The notes beneath the pieces are model-generated. The model ran no database searches and had not been told where the DNA came from. It worked only from the letters and a program-made list of their open reading frames with translations. A DNA stretch of 14,652 bases from Pseudomonadota bacterium (GTDB lineage Bacteria; Pseudomonadota; Gammaproteobacteria; Burkholderiales; SCOH01), in the NCBI GenBank assembly GCA_030917985.1, contig JAUPTR010000381.1, positions 1 to 14,652 on the forward strand. The letters are read 5' to 3'. The position numbers were made by a program, and so were the translations under genes. Positions 1 to 5,382 of this stretch are shown here, piece by piece (the first letter of the stretch is position 1; each line of letters starts with the position of its first letter).

Positions 1-380
1 CAGCTCCAAGTTCTGCCGCCATCAGTAGTAGCCAAAGTCATGGTCTTACCAGCAATACCTGCGTTTACAGAGCCAGCGCCTTTGAAGGTTGCAGTCAAGG
101 TCAAGTTACTACCCGATGCAGTGGTCTGTGCAACCGCACTAACATATTTTCCCGTCGTAGTTCCCATCACTGAAGCTGCCGCACCCGGCCAAGCACCTTT
201 ATCAGCAAACCACACAGCATAAGGCGTTTTGCCACCTGCCATCAGGTTAACGGCCTCTGCAGCCTGAGAGCGGCCAATATAATCCTGATAAGCCGGAATG
301 GCCACAGCAGCCAGAATACCGATAATGGCAACTACGATCATCAGTTCGATCAGGGTAAAACCTTTTTGAATCTGTTTCAT
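1..380 (-). CDS. pilA: Type IV pilin (PilA-like), 3' end beyond window
   Basis: Major-type type IVa prepilin, the subunit that assembles into pili after cleavage by prepilin peptidase. The first 126 codons are visible. They start MKQIQKG followed by FTLIELMIVVAIIGILAAVA, so cleavage is expected after Gly7, with N-methylated Phe1 and the conserved Glu5 of the mature protein. The hydrophobic helix continues into IPAYQDYIGRSQ, the classic class IVa hallmark. The rest of the visible globular part is Gly/Ala/Thr-rich and cannot be assigned beyond family. The ATG at 378-380 is chosen because the prepilin leader begins there and an AGGAG lies 7 nt upstream. The gene has its own sigma-54 promoter and an approximately 64-nt leader, so it is probably transcribed separately from the signalling genes upstream. 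No frameshift is visible, but the C-terminal disulfide region is outside the window. It could be the main pilin or a paralogue. Confidence 0.93.
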   Translation of the reverse strand, partial: MKQIQKGFTLIELMIVVAIIGILAAVAIPAYQDYIGRSQAAEAVNLMAGGKTPYAVWFADKGAWPGAAASVMGTTTGKYVSAVAQTTASGSNLTLTATFKGAGSVNAGIAGKTMTLATTDGGRTWS

Positions 381-387
381 GTCAGCT

Positions 388-392
388 CTCCT
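388..392 (-). promoter_or_regulatory. Ribosome binding site of pilA
   Basis: AGGAG on the minus strand, 7 nt before the pilin ATG. It fixes the start that gives a canonical 7-residue prepilin leader. Confidence 0.8.
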
Positions 393-420
393 AAAAAAGT
401 CTGTCTGTTACAACACTGGC

Positions 421-437
421 AACCCGGATATCGGGTT
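421..437 (-). repeat. Inverted repeat / potential leader hairpin in pilA 5' UTR
   Basis: AACCCG and CGGGTT flank a 5-nt centre (gatat on the plus strand), giving a perfect 6-bp stem. From the predicted sigma-54 start near 444 it would occupy about +8 to +24 of the pilA transcript. No T-tract follows it on the minus strand, so it is not an intrinsic terminator for that strand. It could stabilise the abundant pilin mRNA or be a protein operator. On the plus strand it is followed by TTTT, but no plus-strand gene ends here. Confidence 0.5.
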
Positions 438-454
438 TTCCTGAGTATTGACTT

Positions 455-470
455 AGCAATCCCCGTGCCA
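455..470 (-). promoter_or_regulatory. Sigma-54 (RpoN) promoter of pilA
   Basis: Minus-strand TGGCAC (470-465), a 5-nt spacer, then TTGCT (459-455), matching the -24/-12 consensus TGGCAC-N5-TTGCW at every defined position. The invariant GG and GC have the correct spacing. Transcription would begin near 444, leaving a leader of about 64 nt with a good RBS. In Pseudomonas and several betaproteobacteria, pilin genes are driven by RpoN with the PilS/PilR two-component system; PilR is not in this window, so that activator is an inference. Confidence 0.9.
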
Positions 471-501
471 GGCATGAGTAACAATCGAATAATTGCTCAA
501 T

Positions 502-514
502 AATCAATAGATTA
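502..514 (+). promoter_or_regulatory. Candidate IHF binding site
   Basis: AATCAATAGATTA fits the IHF consensus WATCAANNNNTTR at all fixed positions. It sits in an AT-rich stretch about 58-70 bp upstream of the predicted sigma-54 start, where IHF commonly bends DNA to bring a distal activator to RpoN polymerase. The match is short and AT-rich sites occur by chance, so this rests on motif plus position. Confidence 0.55.
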
Positions 515-526
515 GAGAGCTCTAAT
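511..526. repeat. Inverted repeat upstream of the pilA promoter
   Basis: ATTAGAG and CTCTAAT arms of 7 bp separated by AG, overlapping the end of the IHF-type site. It lies about -67 to -82 from the predicted pilA start. It could be an operator for a dimeric regulator; no family can be named. Confidence 0.4.
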
Positions 527-534
527 ATTTATTG

Positions 535-570
535 ACCGCAAAGATAGGGAGGTAATCGTGTTTTTGCGGT
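535..570. repeat. Inverted repeat with 8-bp arms and 20-nt loop
   Basis: ACCGCAAA (535-542) and TTTGCGGT (563-570) are perfect complements separated by 20 nt. The element is 51 bp past the stop of the HD-GYP gene and about 91-126 bp upstream of the pilA start. It lacks a following T-tract on either strand, so it is a poor intrinsic terminator. The distance is similar to where PilR acts in Pseudomonas, but I do not recognise a PilR site with certainty. Confidence 0.4.
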
Positions 571-591
571 GAGTGCCAATGCCATCAAAGC

Positions 592-604
592 GTCACTAAG
601 TGAC
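592..604. repeat. Short palindrome just after the HD-GYP gene
   Basis: GTCAC-TAA-GTGAC, 5-bp arms with a 3-nt centre, 17 bp beyond the HD-GYP stop codon. No T-run follows on the minus strand. It could be a weak 3'-end stabiliser for the signalling transcript or an operator. Support is weak. Confidence 0.3.
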
Positions 605-620
605 AAATTACGGCACATGA

Positions 621-2183
621 TCAGGCGGGGTTGGAGTCCAGATCGTTCTGGCTGGGGTCGAGAAAACGTTCGGCGTAGCGCAGGTAGACTTTTTCGCGTT
701 CGAAGATATCGAACAGGTCGGGGTCGATGTGCTGATCCTGCTTCATTCGCCGCAGGATGGCCAGGGCTTCGGATAGGGTTTTGCCCGGTTTGTAGGGGCG
801 ATCACTGGCGGTGAGTGCTTCGAAAATGTCGGCAATCGCCATCACCCGCGCCGGCACTGACATCTGTTCGCGCGTAAGGTGGCGGGGGTAGCCTTTGCCG
901 TCCATACGCTCGTGGTGGCCGCCGGCGTATTCCGGCACATGCTGCAGATGGCGGGGCCAGGGCAAGGCTTCCAGCATCTGGATGGTGACATCGATATGGT
1001 GGTTGATGATGGCGCGCTCCTGCTCGTTGAGCGTGCCGCGCGCAATACACAGATTATCGGCCTCCTCCTGCGAGAGAAAGCTGCACGTTTCGCCCGCCGG
1101 GTTGCGCCAGCGATATGCGGCAATCTGCCTTACCCGCGCCACATCCTGTGCCGACATGAACTCGCCACCCAGATTGGCCTGCCGCAGGAATTGCCGGTCC
1201 GATACCAGTTGCTGCTGTTGCTGCTGATAGCCGGCTTCATCGATTTGCCGCCGGAGCAGGGCAATCTCGAGATCGCGTTGCAGTACCTCGAAACGGGTAT
1301 CGATCAGTTCGATACGATCAAACAGGGTTTGCAGCTTGCTGGCTTTGTCGACCACGTGCACAGGCGTGGTGATCTTGCCGCAATCATGCAGCAGGCCGGC
1401 AATTTTCAGCTCGTAACGATCTGCCGCATCCATGCAAAAATCCTTGAACGGGCCATAATCGGCGGCATCAACGGCTTCGGCCAGCATCATGGTCAGCTCC
1501 GGCACACGCTCGCAGTGCCCGCCGGTGTAGGGCGATTTGTCATCGATGGCAGTGTTGATGAGTTGTATCAGCGATTCAAACAGCTTTTCCAGCTGCTCGA
1601 TCAGCTGGCGGTTGGTCAGCGCAATTGCCGCCTGGGATGCCAGAGACTCAACCAGTTGCTGGCTGGCGGCAGAAAACGGAACGATGTTGCCGTCGTCATC
1701 CAGCGCGTTGATCAGTTGCAACACGCCAATGACTTCGTTTTCGTGATTCTTCATCGGCACGGTGAGGAAGGATTTGGAGCGGTAGCCGGTTTTTTCGTCA
1801 AACAGGCGGGTGCCAGAGAAATCGTAGGCACCGATATCGTAGGCGTCGTCGATGTTGATGGTGCGATCGTTGATCACGGCGCAGGCAACCACCATGTCGT
1901 CATTGGGGCTGCCGTCTTTCAGGCAGAGTGGAATTGGCGTGAATGTTGGCGCCTTGCCGGATGTTCCGCCAAATGCAATGCCCAGCGAATCGGTACGCAG
2001 GATTTCAAACCTGAGCATGCCGTCTTCAACCAGATAGAGCGTGCCGGCATCAGCATTGGCCAGCTCTTTGGCTGCCAGCAGAATCGTTTCCAGCAACCGG
2101 CCCAGGTCTTTCTCGCGCGACAGCGAAACACCAATCTGGTTGAGCCGATCCAACAAGTGCAGAAAGTGTCCGTTGTTCGGCAT
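621..2183 (-). CDS. GAF / HD-GYP domain protein, probable c-di-GMP phosphodiesterase
   Basis: A 520-aa cytoplasmic protein predicted to hydrolyse cyclic di-GMP, with a sensory GAF domain. GAF covers about residues 10-190 and carries the TGYR (132-135) and IGVLQLIN (152-159) signatures of cyclic-nucleotide-type GAFs, although the residues after Asn159 that complete the NKxnFxxxDE motif are poorly kept. The HD-GYP domain follows: GGHCERV, HD at 266-267 (HDCGK), HH at 395-396, HHERMDGKGYP with GYP at 431-433, then ADIFEALTASDRPYK. All expected metal-ligand motifs are present. Unusually, HD and the next HH are about 129 residues apart instead of about 29, because of a helical, Gln-rich insertion that includes six consecutive Gln (320-325). 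The start at 2181-2183 has AAGGA upstream. It lies 16 bp after the ATPase stop and is the last gene of the operon. Catalysis on c-di-GMP is known for the family but is inferred here. Confidence 0.9.
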   Translation of the reverse strand: MPNNGHFLHLLDRLNQIGVSLSREKDLGRLLETILLAAKELANADAGTLYLVEDGMLRFEILRTDSLGIAFGGTSGKAPTFTPIPLCLKDGSPNDDMVVACAVINDRTINIDDAYDIGAYDFSGTRLFDEKTGYRSKSFLTVPMKNHENEVIGVLQLINALDDDGNIVPFSAASQQLVESLASQAAIALTNRQLIEQLEKLFESLIQLINTAIDDKSPYTGGHCERVPELTMMLAEAVDAADYGPFKDFCMDAADRYELKIAGLLHDCGKITTPVHVVDKASKLQTLFDRIELIDTRFEVLQRDLEIALLRRQIDEAGYQQQQQQLVSDRQFLRQANLGGEFMSAQDVARVRQIAAYRWRNPAGETCSFLSQEEADNLCIARGTLNEQERAIINHHIDVTIQMLEALPWPRHLQHVPEYAGGHHERMDGKGYPRHLTREQMSVPARVMAIADIFEALTASDRPYKPGKTLSEALAILRRMKQDQHIDPDLFDIFEREKVYLRYAERFLDPSQNDLDSNPA

Positions 2184-2199
2184 GTGCAGATTTCCTTTG

Positions 2200-4572
2200 C
2201 TATTTGATGCAGACAGCCCGCACCTGATGCATATCGGTGAGCCCTTGCAGCACTTTTTCGATGCCGTCCTGCTTCAGTGTGCGCATGTCCTGCTCCAGCG
2301 CAACCGACAACAGTTCAGCCACGCGCGCGTGCTCCTGAATCTTTTTCTTGATTTCATCACTGCCAACCAGCAGTTCGTGCAGGCCAAGCCGCCCCTTGTA
2401 GCCGGTGTTGCTACAGGCGGCACAGCCCACCGGTTTATACAGCGTAAAACGGCCTTCCTTGTCGGCAAAACTCTGGCGCCATTCATCCAGCTGCGCCTGG
2501 CGTGCGGCCTGTGGATCTCTTTGCCAATGGCTGGTGTTACGCAGCTCTTCGGCATATTCATCCAGCAAATGCGCCAGCTCTGCCTCGTCCGGGTGGTAGG
2601 CACCCTTGCATTTGCATAGTCGTTTGGCCAGGCGCTGGGCGAGAATGCCCAGCAGCGCATCGGCAAAATTGAACGGATCCATGCCCATGTCCAGCAGGCG
2701 GATGATGCTTTCCGGAGCACTATTGGTGTGCAGGGTGGCCAATACCAGGTGGCCGGTAAGCGAGGCTTCGATGCCGGTGGACGTAGTTTCCTTATCGCGC
2801 ATTTCGCCCACCATGATCACATCCGGGTCGGCCCGCAGGAACGCTTTCATCGCAGTGGCGAAGTTGAGGCCGGCTTTCGGGTTCATCTGCACCTGGCGCA
2901 AACCGGCCTGGGTGATTTCAACCGGGTCTTCCGCCGTCCATATCTTGGTTTCCGGCGTATTGAGAAATTTCAGCACCGAATGCAAGGTGGTGGTTTTACC
3001 GGAGCCGGTTGGGCCGCAGACAAAAAACAGGCCGTAAGGCTTGCTGACTACATTCTTGAGATTGGCCAGATTGCGCCGCGACAAGGCCAACTGCTCCAGC
3101 GGCAACGGTTCGCCGGCGGCCAGAATGCGCATTACCACGTCTTCCAGTCCACCCTGGGTGGGCACTGTTGCTACCCGCAACTCGATATCCAGCGGACCGA
3201 ATTTCTTGAACTTGATCTTGCCGTCCTGCGGCTTGCGTCGCTCGGAAATATCCAGATCACACATGATTTTCAGGCGGGCAACCAATGGGCTACGGTAGCT
3301 GGCGGGCACCTCGATGTAATTTGTCAGCGAGCCATCGCGCCGGAAGCGGATCAGTGTTTTCTGCTTGCCGGGATAGGGCTCGATGTGAATGTCGGAGGCG
3401 CCCATATTGTAGGCATCGACAATGATCTTGTTGACCAGCTTCACCAGTTCGTTGTCCTGCGCTGCCGACAGATCATCCTGGCTGCCGCCCTCTTCCTGCA
3501 CATCGTCTTGCGAACCAAGGTTGGCGAGCATGTCGCCGATGCTGCTACTGCTTACCTCTTCGACACCGAAAAACTGATCCAGCGTCAGGCGGAAATCGCG
3601 CCGGGTACACACGTGATAAATGATTTTGTGCTTGGGGAACACCTGCGCCGCCATGCGGCTGGCCTTGATCTGTTCCGGGTCGGGCGTGACAACCAGCAAG
3701 CCGTCGGCAGTTTCGTCCAGCGGCACCCACTGCTGGTTCTCCACAAACTCGCGCTTCAGGTTTTTCAGCAACGCTTGCGGCTTGATCCGGTCAGACTGAA
3801 AAGGCAGGGCCGGCACCCCGAAATACTTGCCCAGCGCTTCACCGATCGCCTGGGCCGACACCTGAAACTCGTCCATCAGCACCTGCTCCAGATCAAGCTG
3901 CTTGCGCCGTGCAGCGCGCTGTGCAAGCTCCATTTCCGCTGCCGAAATCACGCCGGCAGCCAGCAGGTGATCATATTTGGTACGACTGACAAAAGCCTGC
4001 CCCTGCTGGCGTTGTTTCATTGCTATCGCCAGGGTTTTGCACAGCGCACCGGCCCCCTCTTCGGCTGCGCGATCAAATGGCTGGCCATTTTTGTGGTTGA
4101 TCAGTTGCAGCACGCCGATCAAGGCCTGGGTTTCTTCGTCCACAATCGGGGCAACCAGCATCTGCCGTGTGCGATAACCGGTTTTTTCGTCCACCAGCCG
4201 CAAGAAATGCAACTGGGGGCTGTGGCGCTTCAGCTCGGTTTCGTCGTAGACATCGGCGATATTGACGCTGCGTTTCAACAGCGCCACATAACCGGCAACA
4301 CTTTGCTCGTTGACCGGAAGCTTCAGATCCTTGAATGAATTCATGCCGGTCTTGACCTTCGACACAATGGCGCGGCCCTGTTCCACCGCAGCATAAATGG
4401 TCAAACGGTCAGCATCAAACAGCTCACCGATCGACTGCCCGAGCTCAAGCATGATTTCATCGATATTCTGGGTGGCGTGAATCCGGTTGGTCACCTCTTG
4501 CAGGTCGCGGGTAAATGCCAGTTGCCGGGACATATCGTCAGCAGCCATGGGTGCTACAGCAGTCGAATTCAT
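2200..4572 (-). CDS. GAF-domain PilB/GspE-family secretion ATPase
   Basis: A hexameric AAA-like motor of the type IV pilus assembly / type II secretion family, here 790 aa because a GAF domain is fused in front. GAF spans about residues 30-187 (TGYR at 131-134, IGVLQLIN ending at Asn159, then Phe166 and Glu171-172, close to the cyclic-nucleotide NKxnFxxxDE motif). A GspE_N/MshEN-like region follows at about 198-330. The ATPase core has Walker A GPTGSGKTTT with Lys526, an Asp box (AEDPVE), Walker B ending VGEMRD with Glu590, a His box around LATLHTNS, and zinc-type cysteines Cys653/Cys655 and Cys717/Cys720. This makes it an extension (PilB/GspE) rather than retraction (PilT) type. ATG at 4570-4572 is chosen although no strong SD is seen. 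An upstream ATG at 4659 would add 29 Cys/Arg-rich residues lying inside the previous gene and is less credible; GTG at 4579-4581 is another option. No pilC, pilD or secretin gene is next to it. A pilin gene lies about 2 kb downstream. Confidence 0.92.
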   Translation of the reverse strand: MNSTAVAPMAADDMSRQLAFTRDLQEVTNRIHATQNIDEIMLELGQSIGELFDADRLTIYAAVEQGRAIVSKVKTGMNSFKDLKLPVNEQSVAGYVALLKRSVNIADVYDETELKRHSPQLHFLRLVDEKTGYRTRQMLVAPIVDEETQALIGVLQLINHKNGQPFDRAAEEGAGALCKTLAIAMKQRQQGQAFVSRTKYDHLLAAGVISAAEMELAQRAARRKQLDLEQVLMDEFQVSAQAIGEALGKYFGVPALPFQSDRIKPQALLKNLKREFVENQQWVPLDETADGLLVVTPDPEQIKASRMAAQVFPKHKIIYHVCTRRDFRLTLDQFFGVEEVSSSSIGDMLANLGSQDDVQEEGGSQDDLSAAQDNELVKLVNKIIVDAYNMGASDIHIEPYPGKQKTLIRFRRDGSLTNYIEVPASYRSPLVARLKIMCDLDISERRKPQDGKIKFKKFGPLDIELRVATVPTQGGLEDVVMRILAAGEPLPLEQLALSRRNLANLKNVVSKPYGLFFVCGPTGSGKTTTLHSVLKFLNTPETKIWTAEDPVEITQAGLRQVQMNPKAGLNFATAMKAFLRADPDVIMVGEMRDKETTSTGIEASLTGHLVLATLHTNSAPESIIRLLDMGMDPFNFADALLGILAQRLAKRLCKCKGAYHPDEAELAHLLDEYAEELRNTSHWQRDPQAARQAQLDEWRQSFADKEGRFTLYKPVGCAACSNTGYKGRLGLHELLVGSDEIKKKIQEHARVAELLSVALEQDMRTLKQDGIEKVLQGLTDMHQVRAVCIK

Positions 4573-4603
4573 ATCGGACACAGAGACTCGGTCGAAAAAC
4601 AGG

Positions 4604-5374
4604 TTAAAAATGGATCTGTTGGCCGGCCTGCAACATATGCAACGTGTGCTGCGGCACATGCTGTATGGCCTGATGCATGGTCAGATCAGACTCACCCGGC
4701 TTCAAGTGGGTGATATGGATATTCGCCGGTATGCGCAGCTTGGCCAACTCTCCGGCCAGCATATCGGGTGACAGATGTTTGGAGATTTCTGCCAGCCGCC
4801 GTTCCTTGACACTGAAGGCGGTTTCGATCAAGAGATGGCGCAGGTTTTCTATGCCGTTAACCAGATCCCAGAACTGCTGCTGCACCGTTGTATCGCCGCT
4901 GAACACCAGCGATCCGGCGCCGCTATCCAGATGAAATGCCACCGCCGGCACGGTGTGTTCTGCCGGCAACACCCGTAAGGTTAGCCCCGGTTCAATCTGC
5001 AACACGTCACCGGGATGGAATTCCTGCAGTCGTAAAAACGGGTTGAGCAAATCCGGAATCTGGGTGAAATCCGGCCAGATCTCCCAGTTGAATACGTGTT
5101 GACGCAGCGCACGGCAGGTTTCGGGCAGGGCAAACACGGTAAGAGGCGTTTTACGCAACGCGCCGACACTGTCGACCAGCAGTGGCAACATGGCAATGTG
5201 ATCGAGATGGGAATGGGTAAGGAACACCCGGTCGATCGCAATCATTTGTGCCAGCGTCAGATCGCCTACACCCGTTCCGGCATCGATCAGGGAGCCCTGC
5301 TGAAGCAAAAAGGATGTAGTGCGCAAACCGGCACCAATCCCCCCGCTACAGCCGAGTACCGTTAACGTTGCCAT
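4604..5374 (-). CDS. Metallo-beta-lactamase-fold hydrolase, likely class II cAMP phosphodiesterase
   Basis: A 256-aa single-domain protein with no signal peptide, so cytoplasmic. Metal-binding motif THSHLDH (His54, His56, Asp58, His59), then His140 (AEHTVPA), Asp161 (SGDTT) and His223 (ITHLKPGE) form the complete dinuclear site of the MBL fold. The N-terminal LGCSGG, the HxHLDH spacing and the length resemble class II cyclic-nucleotide phosphodiesterases (yeast PDE1, Vibrio CpdP) rather than beta-lactamases, glyoxalases or RNases. Position is the strongest functional clue: the start lies 8 bp after the adenylate cyclase stop, so the two are almost certainly co-translated, giving a synthesis/degradation pair for cAMP. 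The family is certain; cAMP as substrate is inferred. Upstream SD is weak (AGG about 8 nt before the ATG), consistent with translational coupling. Confidence 0.85.
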   Translation of the reverse strand: MATLTVLGCSGGIGAGLRTTSFLLQQGSLIDAGTGVGDLTLAQMIAIDRVFLTHSHLDHIAMLPLLVDSVGALRKTPLTVFALPETCRALRQHVFNWEIWPDFTQIPDLLNPFLRLQEFHPGDVLQIEPGLTLRVLPAEHTVPAVAFHLDSGAGSLVFSGDTTVQQQFWDLVNGIENLRHLLIETAFSVKERRLAEISKHLSPDMLAGELAKLRIPANIHITHLKPGESDLTMHQAIQHVPQHTLHMLQAGQQIHF

Positions 5375-5382
5375 GTGTCAGC

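Noticed and set aside
569..814. Plus-strand frame beginning in the pilA upstream region, with GGGAGG at 547-552
   Set aside because: The SD-like stretch is too far from the GTG start, the product resembles nothing, and most of it is antisense to the HD-GYP gene.
879..2207. Long plus-strand open frame (442 codons) opposite the HD-GYP gene
   Set aside because: It is antisense to a gene with complete catalytic motifs, matches no family, and reflects GC-biased codon use on the real strand.
2728..4338. Plus-strand open frame of 536 codons opposite the ATPase
   Set aside because: Shadow of the ATPase reading frame; no recognisable domain and no supporting start signals.
4573..4659. Upstream in-frame ATG giving the ATPase 29 more residues
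   Set aside because: The extra segment overlaps the preceding gene, is Cys/Arg-rich and looks like out-of-frame translation of it; no good SD precedes it.
4604..5374. MBL-fold gene as a beta-lactamase or resistance gene
   Set aside because: No signal peptide, and the HSHLDH motif with LGCSGG start fits cyclic-nucleotide phosphodiesterase-type hydrolases; the context is cAMP signalling.
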